64,000 bases of DNA from JANQOH01 sp965201155 (GTDB lineage Bacteria; Pseudomonadota; Alphaproteobacteria; UBA7887), in NCBI GenBank assembly GCA_965201155.1, contig OZ241752.1:62001-126000 (forward strand). Direction: 5' to 3'. Made by a program: the position numbers and the translations under genes. Shown piece by piece: positions 36,744 to 45,133 of this stretch. Numbering within the stretch: the stretch's first letter is position 1; the number at the start of each line of letters is the position of its first letter. Below the pieces are notes generated by a model. That model was not told the DNA's origin. It saw nothing but the letters and a program-made list of their open reading frames with translations, and searched no databases.

Positions 36744-37958
36744 GTGCGCAAGCGGGTGGACGAATGGCGGCGCCAGTTTCAGGAGGCGCTGTTCGGGACG
36801 GTGGTGATCAGCGTCCTGGTAAGAGTACTTGTGGTCAGCGCTGCGCACGCTGCGACGGCTACGGATGTCCGAGCGTGGGCGCACCCGACATATACGCGTC
36901 TTGTGATCGAACTCACCGAGCCGGTCAAGTTTAGCGTTTTTGCGCTACCGTCACCGCACCGATTGGTGATGGATTTCTCGGACACGGCGGTGGCGATCCG
37001 GAGCCAGCCTCTGCCAGATGATGGCGTCGGGGTGATCGGTAGCGTTCGGTATGGTCAGTTCAAGCCCGAGGTAGCACGCGTGGTTCTGGATCTCCTCCAG
37101 CCGGTACATGTTGATCGCGCGTTTCTGCTTTCGCCGGAGGCAAATAGCCCGACTCGCTTCGTTGTTGATCTTTCGCCAAGCAACGCGGAGGCCTTTACGG
37201 AATACGCTCGGCTAAGCCAACGCAGCGCCGGGCAGTTCTCTTCCGAGGCCGCGCTGCTGCAAATACCGGCACGCATTCCGGTCATCGTTATCGACGCTGG
37301 GCATGGCGGGGTTGATCCCGGTGCCGTGGGCATCAGCGGCACGCAAGAAAAATCAGTGGCGCTGGAGGCCGCGCGTCAATTGGCCGAACGCCTTACCGCG
37401 ACGGGTCGCTACCAGGCTGTGCTGACCCGGGAACGGGATGTATATGTTGGCTTGCGCGATCGGGTGGCTCTGGCGCGTCAGGCGGAGGCCGACCTGTTTC
37501 TGTCCATTCATGCCGATTCTATCGAAGATTCGCGCCTGCGTGGCAGCCATGTCTATTCGTTGTCGCAAACTGCGTCCGACTCCGAGGCTGAAGCGCTGGC
37601 TGCCAAGGAAAACAAATCAGACATCATTGCCGGCCTTGACCTCGGCAATTATTCAGATGAGGTCAACACAATTCTCCTTGATCTCAGTCAGCGCGAAACC
37701 AACAATATGTCAGTGCAGTTTGCCGAGATAACTGTCGATGCCTTTGTGCGGCATGGCGTCCGGTCTATCAGGCGACCGCATCGGCAAGCTGGTTTTGCCG
37801 TTCTCAAGGCGCCGGACGTGCCGTCGTTACTGATAGAACTCGGTTTCTTGTCGAACCGCCATGACGAGAGAATTTTGCAAACACGGGCGGGGCGTAAACC
37901 CATTATCGATGCAATCATGGATGCAGTGGACAGCTACTTCGCTGCGACGTTGCAATAA
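36744..37958 (+). CDS. amiC: N-acetylmuramoyl-L-alanine amidase, AmiC type with AMIN domain
   Basis: A 404-residue periplasmic amidase that cleaves stem peptides from peptidoglycan during cell separation. GTG 36744 is chosen because GGGGGAG lies about 5 bases upstream and it gives a signal anchor (ALFGTVVISVLVRVLVVSAAHAA). The AMIN domain (about 38-130) targets it to septal wall. The Amidase_3 domain has the Zn ligands His in DAGHGG, Glu in EKSVALEAAR and His in LSIHAD, and the catalytic Glu in LLIELGFLSN. It is followed by mrcA, as in most alphaproteobacteria. Confidence 0.92.
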   Translation: MRKRVDEWRRQFQEALFGTVVISVLVRVLVVSAAHAATATDVRAWAHPTYTRLVIELTEPVKFSVFALPSPHRLVMDFSDTAVAIRSQPLPDDGVGVIGSVRYGQFKPEVARVVLDLLQPVHVDRAFLLSPEANSPTRFVVDLSPSNAEAFTEYARLSQRSAGQFSSEAALLQIPARIPVIVIDAGHGGVDPGAVGISGTQEKSVALEAARQLAERLTATGRYQAVLTRERDVYVGLRDRVALARQAEADLFLSIHADSIEDSRLRGSHVYSLSQTASDSEAEALAAKENKSDIIAGLDLGNYSDEVNTILLDLSQRETNNMSVQFAEITVDAFVRHGVRSIRRPHRQAGFAVLKAPDVPSLLIELGFLSNRHDERILQTRAGRKPIIDAIMDAVDSYFAATLQ

Positions 37959-37998
37959 GCGCCCGGCAGAGGGCGCGTGAACAACCACGAAACGTGAC

Positions 37999-40422
37999 AT
38001 GATCCGGTTGCTTGCTCAACTGTCATCTCTCTGCTTTCTGGCTCTTGTTACGGGCTTGGCCGCGGGGATCTTCGGCGTACGATATTACAATGCGGAGCTG
38101 CCACGGGCAGACACGTTGGCTGACTACCATCCACCTACCTTGACCCGGTTTCACGCCGGGGATGGGCGATTGCTGGCAGAGTTTGCTACCGAACGACGCG
38201 TGTTCGTGCCAATCGATGCCATGCCGGACTTGTTGGTTCAGGCGTTTATCGCTGCAGAAGACCAGAGATTTTATGAACATGCAGGCGTCGACCCGGTTGG
38301 TATAGGGCGGGCGATGCTGCAAAATCTGCGTGACCTCGGCACCGGGCGCCGTCTGGTCGGTGGTTCGTCGATCACCCAGCAGGTGGCAAAAAACTTCTTC
38401 CTGTCGAACGACGTCTCGATCGAACGCAAAATTCGGGAAGCGTTGCTTGCGTTGCGGATTGAGCGCGTGATCTCGAAGCACCGTATCCTCGAACTCTATC
38501 TCAATGAGATATTTCTCGGCCGGCGAGCGTACGGCGTTGCCGCCGCAGCCCTGAACTATTTTGACAAGTCGCTTGATACGTTATCCGTCGCGGAAATGGC
38601 GTTTCTATCGGGATTACCGAAGGCTCCGTCGGACTACAATCCCGTCAGGAATCCCGTCGCTGCGCACCAGCGGCGCGACTATGTGATCGGGCGGATGCTG
38701 GCGGACGGTTATATTGATCAGGAAACGGCGGAAAAAGCGTGGTCGGAGCGCATTGTCGTCCGTGACCGCGACCCGTCCAGGCGGGTTCACGCGCCTTACT
38801 TCGCCGAGGAGGTACGCCGTCACCTTATCGAACGCTATGGGGAAGAGGCGCTGTATCGAGGGGGGTTATCGGTGCGTACTACCGTTGATCCTGCCTTGCA
38901 GGCCGCGGCCGATAACGCCTTGCGGGACGGTCTCATCGCTTATGACCGCCGACATGGCTGGCGTGGTCCGGTGGCAACGCTCGACATCGGGGAAGGCTGG
39001 GAAAAGGCCTTGTCCGGTGTTCCGTTTCCGCCGGGATTGGCGCCGTGGCGCCTGGCGCTCGTTCGCCGCGTCACGGCCCGCGGCGCGGAAATTGGTTTCG
39101 CCGACGGTGAAGTCGGTGAGATGCCGTTTGAAGAAATGGCGTGGGCGCGTCCCTGGCGTCGAAACCAGCGTATCGGCGCAGCGCCTAGACGTCCCGGCGA
39201 TGTGTTGTCCGTTGGCGATGTGGTTGCGGCGGAGGCAGTGTCCGATGAGCATTCGGACAGTGACATGCCGGCCCGTTTTGCATTGCGCCAGATTCCGGAC
39301 GTCAACGGTGCAATAGTCGCGCTCGACCCGCATAACGGACGGGTACTCGCCATGTCCGGTGGTTGGAGTTTTGATGACAGCCAATTCAACCGTGCCACGC
39401 AGGCCAAGCGGCAGCCGGGTTCGGTGTTCAAACCCTTCGTTTATTTGTCGGCGATCGAGCAAGGTTTTACGCCGGCCGATATCATTCTTGACGCACCGAT
39501 CAGTATCGATCAGGGACCGGGGTTACCCCGATGGGAACCCGAGAATTACACAGAGGAGTTCTACGGTCCGACAACCTTGCGGCGCGGGATCGAGAAATCA
39601 CGCAATCTGATGACGGTGCGACTGGCCAACAAGCTTGGCGCCGGCAATGTTTCGGAGGTGGCAGAGCGGTTCGGTATCGGTGCATTCCCCCCGGTTTTGT
39701 CGATGGCGCTGGGCGCGGGAGAAAGCACGCTGATGCGGCTTAGCACCGCTTACGGGATGCTCGTCAATGGCGGGCGTTGGATTGAGCCGGTCTATATCGA
39801 GCGCGTCCAGGACAGACGCGGGCAGACGATTTACCGCCGTGATCCCAGGCTGTGCGAGTCGTGTGCCGAGACTACAAGAGATTGGGAAGGACCGCCAGCG
39901 CTGATGGATGAACGGACACGGATCACGGATGCGGCTTCGGCGTTTCAGGTTGCCTGGATGCTCAAGGGTGTTGTGGACCGGGGCACGGGCGTGCGGGCGG
40001 CACGGCTGCAGCGGCCATTGGCGGGCAAGACCGGCACCTCCAATGATGCGTTTGATACTTGGTTCGTCGGGTTTTCTCCTGATCTTGTTGTGGGTGTATT
40101 TGTCGGGTTCGACCAGCCGCGCACCTTGGGGCCTCGCGAGACTGGCTCGCGTGTAGCGCTGCCGGTCTTTACGGCTTTCATGGAACAGGCGGTGGGACAA
40201 CAACCTGCCGTACCGTTTCGTATTCCGGCGAATGTCCGCATGGTGCGCGTTGATGCTGATACCGGCTTGTTGCCGTCGCGTGAAAGCGAGCAGACCATTG
40301 TCGAGGCGTTCAAGCCGGGAACTGAACCGGCAGCGGCTGCACCGCGCGTCGCGGAGTCCCTTCCCGCCGCGGACGACAGCGAGGCAAGCGCGTTGACATC
40401 GTTTGACACGGGCCTGTATTAG
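37999..40422 (+). CDS. mrcA: penicillin-binding protein 1A (bifunctional)
   Basis: An 807-residue class A PBP. It has one N-terminal membrane anchor (about 6-28). The glycosyltransferase domain has catalytic Glu in AEDQRFYEHAGVDP, GGSSITQQVAKN and the RKIREALLALRIE segment. The transpeptidase domain has SVFK (active Ser) in RQPGSVFKPFVY, SRN as the SxN motif and KTGTSNDAFD. A linker or OB-like domain lies between them. The C-terminal tail is Ala- and Glu-rich and low in complexity. It polymerises and cross-links peptidoglycan, next to amiC in a cell-wall cluster. Confidence 0.95.
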   Translation: MIRLLAQLSSLCFLALVTGLAAGIFGVRYYNAELPRADTLADYHPPTLTRFHAGDGRLLAEFATERRVFVPIDAMPDLLVQAFIAAEDQRFYEHAGVDPVGIGRAMLQNLRDLGTGRRLVGGSSITQQVAKNFFLSNDVSIERKIREALLALRIERVISKHRILELYLNEIFLGRRAYGVAAAALNYFDKSLDTLSVAEMAFLSGLPKAPSDYNPVRNPVAAHQRRDYVIGRMLADGYIDQETAEKAWSERIVVRDRDPSRRVHAPYFAEEVRRHLIERYGEEALYRGGLSVRTTVDPALQAAADNALRDGLIAYDRRHGWRGPVATLDIGEGWEKALSGVPFPPGLAPWRLALVRRVTARGAEIGFADGEVGEMPFEEMAWARPWRRNQRIGAAPRRPGDVLSVGDVVAAEAVSDEHSDSDMPARFALRQIPDVNGAIVALDPHNGRVLAMSGGWSFDDSQFNRATQAKRQPGSVFKPFVYLSAIEQGFTPADIILDAPISIDQGPGLPRWEPENYTEEFYGPTTLRRGIEKSRNLMTVRLANKLGAGNVSEVAERFGIGAFPPVLSMALGAGESTLMRLSTAYGMLVNGGRWIEPVYIERVQDRRGQTIYRRDPRLCESCAETTRDWEGPPALMDERTRITDAASAFQVAWMLKGVVDRGTGVRAARLQRPLAGKTGTSNDAFDTWFVGFSPDLVVGVFVGFDQPRTLGPRETGSRVALPVFTAFMEQAVGQQPAVPFRIPANVRMVRVDADTGLLPSRESEQTIVEAFKPGTEPAAAAPRVAESLPAADDSEASALTSFDTGLY

Positions 40423-40487
40423 GCGCGCGCTATCGGTGTTGCGGGCGGCGCGGTCATCACCATGTCCAACAGCCGAGGACAATAACT

Positions 40488-41625
40488 ATGCGAGCAGAAT
40501 TGCAAGCGGTTGTCGACGACATCGAAAAGTCGTTGGCGCTGCTGAGGAGGCATCTTTGACCCTGACTCCGCGCGGGAACGGCTAGGCGCGCTCGACGCAC
40601 GCATGGAAGAAACCGGCTTCTGGAACAACGCGGCCAAGGCGAGGGAGGTGATGAGAGAGCGCAATCGTCTTGAACGCGCTCTCAAGGCGTACAGCGAGTA
40701 TCTCAACGATCTGGGCGATATTCGCGAGGTGCTCGAGCTTGCCGAGGAAGAAGGCGACGAAGACCTGACGCGCGAGGGAAGCGAACTTCTGGCAGTTCTG
40801 AAGACGCACACCGCGGCGGCCGAGCTGGAAACCCTGTTGTCGGGCGAGGCTGACGGCAGTGATTGTTTCGTCGAGATTCACGCGGGCGCGGGCGGCACTG
40901 AAAGCCAGGACTGGGCTGAGATGCTTATGCGCATGTACATGCGTTGGGCAGATGCACACGGGTTCCAGACTGAGTTTGTAGAGGAGAGCCCGGGCGAAGA
41001 AGCGGGCATAAAGAGCGTCACCGTGAAACTTCGCGGTGAAAATGCCTATGGCTGGTTGCGGACCGAAAGCGGTGTGCACCGCTTGGTGCGGATATCTCCC
41101 TTTGATGCGTCGGGCAGGCGGCATACCAGCTTCGCCAGTGTGTGGATTTATCCGGTGGTGGATGAATCTATAGAGATCGAGATTCTCGACAAGGACTTGC
41201 GCGTTGATACCTACCGCGCGTCCGGGGCGGGTGGACAGCATGTCAACAAGACCGACTCCGCGGTGCGTATCACCCACCAGCCCACGGGTATTGTGGTGCA
41301 ATGCCAGAACGAGCGTTCACAGCACAAGAATCGCGCGGCGGCGATGAGCATGCTGCGGGCTCGGTTGTACGAGCGGGAATTGCAGGCGCGTCGGGAAGAG
41401 CAGGAGGCGCAGGAGGCGAGCAAGACCGATATTGGCTGGGGCCATCAGATCCGTTCTTACGTCCTGCAGCCCTACCAGATGGTCAAGGATTTACGGACCA
41501 GCGTGGAAACGGGAAACACGCAGGCGGTTCTTGATGGCGATATTGACATGTTCATCGGCGCCGCGCTGGCGGCGCAAGTCGGGAATCAGCGCACTGGCGC
41601 GGAATCGCGTGCCATGCGCCAATAG
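40488..41625 (+). CDS. prfB: peptide chain release factor 2 with programmed +1 frameshift
   Basis: Release factor 2, which terminates translation at UGA and UAA. Frame 0 runs 23 codons from ATG 40488 to an in-frame TGA at 40557-40559. Skipping T 40557 continues as DPDSARERLGALDARM and onward to 41625. The total is 378 residues. The decoding motif SPF is in ISPFDASGRRH and the peptidyl-hydrolysis motif GGQ in GAGGQHVNK. A start at 40603 is wrong: it would lose the conserved N-terminus. Confidence 0.95.
40545..40560 (+). promoter_or_regulatory. RF2 autoregulatory +1 frameshift site
   Basis: AGGAGG (40545-40550), then CAT, the slippery CTT and TGA followed by C. This matches the known RF2 frameshift cassette, including the three-base spacing between the Shine-Dalgarno-like sequence and the slippery codon. 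Low RF2 slows termination at TGA and promotes the +1 shift, so RF2 controls its own synthesis. Confidence 0.93.
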
Positions 41626-41641
41626 TTATGTTCGCGGGCAG

Positions 41642-42598
41642 TCACCGCGCGTTGGCGGGTTGGCTGAAAGAGTGATTTTCGGTGCAGCCGTCGTGGGAAT
41701 GTTCCACTTGGATTGTGATGTGGTGAATGTCGAATTCATGCGATGCGATTTGCCGCAAGCGCTGCAACAGGCTGTCGAAGGGTTGTTCTACCTCGGTATC
41801 CACGACAACATGGGCTGTCAGCGCATCATTGCCAGGTGAAATGGTCCAGACGTGTATGTCATGAACCCGGGCGACGCCGTCCAGCGCTTCCATGCGCTTT
41901 CCCAGTTCATGGACGTTCACGTGGTCGGGCACACCTTCGAGCAGGATGTTGATAATTCTGGTGAACAGGCGCCATGTGCTTGCCAGTATCAGGCCGCCAA
42001 TCAAGACGCTCAGCACGGGATCAGCCAGCGTCCAACCGAATGCCCAGACCAGGAAACCGGAAATGACGACGCCGACAGACCCTAGCATGTCGGCGATCAC
42101 GTGAACGAATGCTCCCTGGACATTGATGCTGTGTCTGGCGGGGCGGTGCAAGATCCAGGCGGCGGCCAGATTCACGACCAGGCCCGCGGCGCCGACTGAC
42201 AATACGGTCAATCCTTCTACGGGGGGCGGGTCGGAGAAGCGGGAAATCGCTTCACGAATGACACCGGCGGCGATCGCCCACAGAGCGAGTACGTTTAGCA
42301 GCGCCGCCAGTGTTTCGAGGCGGTAATATCCGTAGGTGCGTTTGGCGGTGTATGACTTGACGGAAAAATGCATGGCGGCCAGTGCGAGGCCGATAGCCCC
42401 GGCATCGGCCAGCATGTGCCCGGCATCGGCCAGCAGCGCGAGGCTGCCGGACAATATGCCCCCCACGATTTCGGCAAACATGTAGGCGAGAATCAGTATC
42501 AGCGTCGTGATGAGGCTCTTGCGGCTGGCGGCGCGCAGTTCCGGCGCGCGACCGCATTGATGGCCGCTATGGTGATGGTGGTGTTGGTACGGGGTCAC
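41642..42598 (-). CDS. cation diffusion facilitator (CzcD/ZitB-like)
   Basis: A 318-residue zinc or related metal exporter, a proton antiporter in the inner membrane. It has a His-rich N-terminus (QHHHHHSGH), six transmembrane helices, and the metal-site motifs ADAGHMLADAGA in helix 2 and HVIADMLGS in helix 5. The cytoplasmic C-terminal domain contains VHDIHVWTIS. GTG 42598 is used as start; TTG 42628 would add ten residues and neither has a clear ribosome-binding site. It lies after a ZnuC-like ATPase on the same strand and converges with prfB. Confidence 0.9.
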   Translation of the reverse strand: MTPYQHHHHHSGHQCGRAPELRAASRKSLITTLILILAYMFAEIVGGILSGSLALLADAGHMLADAGAIGLALAAMHFSVKSYTAKRTYGYYRLETLAALLNVLALWAIAAGVIREAISRFSDPPPVEGLTVLSVGAAGLVVNLAAAWILHRPARHSINVQGAFVHVIADMLGSVGVVISGFLVWAFGWTLADPVLSVLIGGLILASTWRLFTRIINILLEGVPDHVNVHELGKRMEALDGVARVHDIHVWTISPGNDALTAHVVVDTEVEQPFDSLLQRLRQIASHEFDIHHITIQVEHSHDGCTENHSFSQPANAR

Positions 42599-42624
42599 GG
42601 CGGGGGTGCCTATATGACTGCCTT

Positions 42625-42726
42625 TCAACCGGTACTGTGCAGCAGTGCTACTGCGGCGCGGGAGAGAATGAAAGCCGACGCGGCGAGGCTCGCGATGGCA
42701 GGGCCGGTCAGGAGGCGATCAAACAT
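42625..42726 (-). CDS. 33-residue hydrophobic ORF, possible permease remnant
   Basis: A short ORF (MFDRLLTGPAIASLAASAFIL...) overlapping the end of the ZnuC-like gene by 19 bases and stopping just before the exporter. Its start resembles the beginning of ZnuB-type permeases, and in such operons znuB follows znuC here. It may be a truncated znuB remnant, or simply an untranslated shadow. The evidence is weak. Confidence 0.25.
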   Translation of the reverse strand: MFDRLLTGPAIASLAASAFILSRAAVALLHSTG

Positions 42727-43436
42727 GAATGATCCTGGTCGGTTCGGGCCATGCGGGGCTGAAACGGATGAATGTTCTGATGCGGCTTGCTGAAAAGAGC
42801 ATGATACTCAGCTGTCGACGCCAGCGTTGCCGGGTCGCCTTCGCAGCGTATGGCGCCGTTTACGCCGACTACCCGGTCGGCGGTGAGCATGACAATGTCA
42901 AGATCGTGGCTGATCATCAACACACCGCACCCCAGCCTAGAGGGGATCGTCTCGATGAGACGGTGGAGGGCGGTGACGCCCGGCGGATCAAGGCCCTGGG
43001 CAGGTTCGTCGAGCATCATGAGGTCGGGTTCGGCAAGCATTGCGCGAGCCAACAGCACGCACTGAAACTGACCGCCCGAGAGTGCGGACATCTGCTGTTC
43101 GGCGAGGTCTGACACGCCGTTTTCCGCCAGCACGCGGGCGGCGCCGTCGGCCCTGCTTCGGGTACCGAGCCGTACAAAGCGTTTGACCGTCATCGGCAGA
43201 GTCGACTGGAGTTGGAGGTGTTGCGGCACATAGGCGATCCGCAGGCCGGGGGCGCGTTCGATATGGCCGGTGGCGGGAAGGACGCCGATCAGGGCGCGCA
43301 ACAGGGTTGTTTTTCCTGCGCCATTCGGGCCGACCAGAGTGACGATTTCGCCGCGTTCGACCGACAGGTCGACGTCCTTCAGTACGAGGCGTCCGGCGAG
43401 CCGGACAGCGAGGCTTCGGGCGGCGATCAGCGGCAT
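42708..43436 (-). CDS. metal-uptake ABC ATPase (ZnuC-like)
   Basis: A 242-residue ABC ATPase. It has Walker A GPNGAGKTT near residues 36-44, a Q-loop (AYVPQ), signature LSGGQFQ, Walker B LMMLDEPAQGLDP and H-loop ISHDLDIVM. IAYVPQHLQLQSTLPMTVKRFV is typical of Zn/Mn uptake ATPases of the ZnuC class. Start 43436 (MPLIAARSLAVR) is chosen; longer in-frame starts lack family similarity. No permease or binding-protein gene is nearby, so its partners must be elsewhere or lost. Confidence 0.82.
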   Translation of the reverse strand: MPLIAARSLAVRLAGRLVLKDVDLSVERGEIVTLVGPNGAGKTTLLRALIGVLPATGHIERAPGLRIAYVPQHLQLQSTLPMTVKRFVRLGTRSRADGAARVLAENGVSDLAEQQMSALSGGQFQCVLLARAMLAEPDLMMLDEPAQGLDPPGVTALHRLIETIPSRLGCGVLMISHDLDIVMLTADRVVGVNGAIRCEGDPATLASTAEYHALFSKPHQNIHPFQPRMARTDQDHSCLIAS

Positions 43437-43785
43437 TCGGGGGCGGCCGGGCGGCTGACTGTGTAGAGGTGTTTCATGGGCCTTCTCATTGGGAGGGGTT
43501 CGCCGGTACGGCTGCGCCAATTGGCGTTGTTTACTCGCGCCGACCTATTATCATTGCGGCGTTGTGTGCGGTGACTGATTTCCGGCCAGACTGGTCGCCT
43601 GCGGGTGACGAAGCCGAGTTTTCGGAACTCATTTTCTATCCTAGATAATATAAATAAAACAATATCATATGAAATTTTACTCAACTCGTAAATTATGATA
43701 AGTTCGTTGGTATGCGAGAAGGGTTGGAGCCGTGCCGTGCGATGTCGCATGGTGGGCGGCAGAGTCGAAACGGAAGGTGCATCTC
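43437..43785. other. AT-rich divergent intergenic region
   Basis: About 350 bp with no supported gene between the metal ATPase and the cytochrome genes. The stretch 43635-43705 is very AT-rich. It contains TCATATGA and a near-palindrome, ATTTTAC and GTAAAT around seven bases, that could be an operator for a Zur/Fur-type regulator. That assignment is speculative. Confidence 0.4.
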
Positions 43786-44607
43786 ATGAAATGCTGGTTC
43801 GTGCTCACCGTGTTCAAGGCGGGTCTGCTGGTCGTGTTCGCGTCCGGGGCGGCGGCGGTGGAACTGCCACCGGTGGATGTCTTGCAGGAGGAGATGGGAA
43901 AGCCGGCGGAAACGGTGTCGGTGTTTGAGCCGCATATGAGTGTTGGGGAGCACCGTGTTGTTGCGAATTATATCGGATATTCCGCCGTCGAGGTATTTGA
44001 GCGCGTTTTTGGCGAGGACTGGCCGACGCGGGCGGAAACGGTGGAATTGCGCGCACTTGACGGCTATGTCGCGCGCATCGACGCGGTGCGGTTTATGACG
44101 GATGGCGCCTATCTTGTTTTCGCTCGCGAAGACGGTTCGGCGTTCATGGTCAGCGATGCGGCCCAGAACGAGACGGACGTGCCACTTGGTCCCTATTATC
44201 TTGTCTGGGACACCGTGGCGAATCCGGAACTGCTGAGCGAGGGCGGGCGGAACTGGCCCTATCAGGTGACGGCGGTGAATCTTGTCACCCTGTCTTTCGA
44301 GGCACTGGTGCCTCCGGGTCTGGATGTGCGTTTTCATGAAACCGCGGACCGGGTCAGGACCTTTTGCTTGAGTTGTCATCAGGTGAACGGATATGGCGGC
44401 GAGAAGTACCCGGCGAACCTTGCCGAGGTTGCCCAAGGGTATGACGAGTCGGAGTTTGTGCAATGGATCCTGGATCCCCATTCCGTGTTCGAGGACAGCA
44501 CGATGCCGGCGGTTCTTCGCCGTTTTCCTGAAGCGGAGCAGCAACGAATTGCTGCCGCGATATTCGAGTATCTCAACGCAGTACCGGTGCTTGACGAAGA
44601 GTGGTGA
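43786..44607 (+). CDS. secreted monohaem c-type cytochrome protein
   Basis: A 273-residue periplasmic protein. Its signal peptide (MKCWFVLTVFKAGLLVVFASGAAA) is preceded by GGAAGG about 9 bases before ATG 43786. The first 180 residues form a beta-rich domain (VVANYIGYSAVEVFERVFG, DGYVARIDAVRFM) of the kind found attached to cytochromes. A C-terminal class I cytochrome domain follows, with CLSCHQ as the haem-binding CXXCH and a Met ligand probably in DSTMPAVLRRF. It is likely an electron carrier, perhaps with a molybdoenzyme partner elsewhere; none is adjacent. Confidence 0.75.
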   Translation: MKCWFVLTVFKAGLLVVFASGAAAVELPPVDVLQEEMGKPAETVSVFEPHMSVGEHRVVANYIGYSAVEVFERVFGEDWPTRAETVELRALDGYVARIDAVRFMTDGAYLVFAREDGSAFMVSDAAQNETDVPLGPYYLVWDTVANPELLSEGGRNWPYQVTAVNLVTLSFEALVPPGLDVRFHETADRVRTFCLSCHQVNGYGGEKYPANLAEVAQGYDESEFVQWILDPHSVFEDSTMPAVLRRFPEAEQQRIAAAIFEYLNAVPVLDEEW

Positions 44608-44614
44608 CCGCTGT

Positions 44615-45100
44615 TCAGGCGGCGTTGCCGGGGAGCGCCCGGACGGCTTTGAGAACCGCGTCTACATGGCCGGTCACCCTTACCTTGCGCCATGCCTGGC
44701 GGATGACGCCCGTGCCGTCAATGAGGAAGGTGCTCCGCTCGATTCCCATATATTTCCGGCCATACATGCTTTTCTCCGCCCACACGCCGTAAGCCTCACA
44801 GAGGCTGCCATCGGCGTCAGAGAGGAGGCGCACCTTGAGATCGTGTTTGGCGATGAATTTATCGTGGCGGGATACGGAGTCCCGTGATGCGCCGATGACG
44901 GTGGCGCCGGCCGCTTCGAAGTCGGCGATCTTTTCGCTGAAGCCGATCGCTTCCTTCGTGCAGCCAGAGGTATCGTCCTTCGGGTAGAAATAGAGGACGA
45001 CATTGCGCCCCCGCAATGATTCGAGGGTGAGAGCGCCATCGCTGTCGGTGGGCAGGTCGAATGCAGGGGCGGGGTCGCCGGTTTGGGGAGGTTGGCTCAT
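44615..45100 (-). CDS. bcp: thioredoxin-dependent peroxiredoxin, Bcp/PrxQ
   Basis: A 161-residue peroxiredoxin that reduces hydroperoxides using thioredoxin. The peroxidatic Cys47 is in DDTSGCTKEAIGF. The usual PrxQ resolving Cys five residues later is absent; a Cys near 108 (GSLCEAYG) may serve. ATG 45100 has GGAG about 9 bases upstream and is preferred to 45115. It converges with the cytochrome gene (7 bp apart) and lies upstream-adjacent to glnE on the same strand. Confidence 0.92.
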   Translation of the reverse strand: MSQPPQTGDPAPAFDLPTDSDGALTLESLRGRNVVLYFYPKDDTSGCTKEAIGFSEKIADFEAAGATVIGASRDSVSRHDKFIAKHDLKVRLLSDADGSLCEAYGVWAEKSMYGRKYMGIERSTFLIDGTGVIRQAWRKVRVTGHVDAVLKAVRALPGNAA

Positions 45101-45133
45101 TCGGGTGGACTCCATGAAGGTCAGTGGATTGAC

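Noticed and set aside
43427..43750. Minus ORF over the AT-rich interval before the cytochrome gene
   Set aside because: No ribosome-binding site, and it crosses a region of non-coding composition and part of the ZnuC-like gene in another frame.
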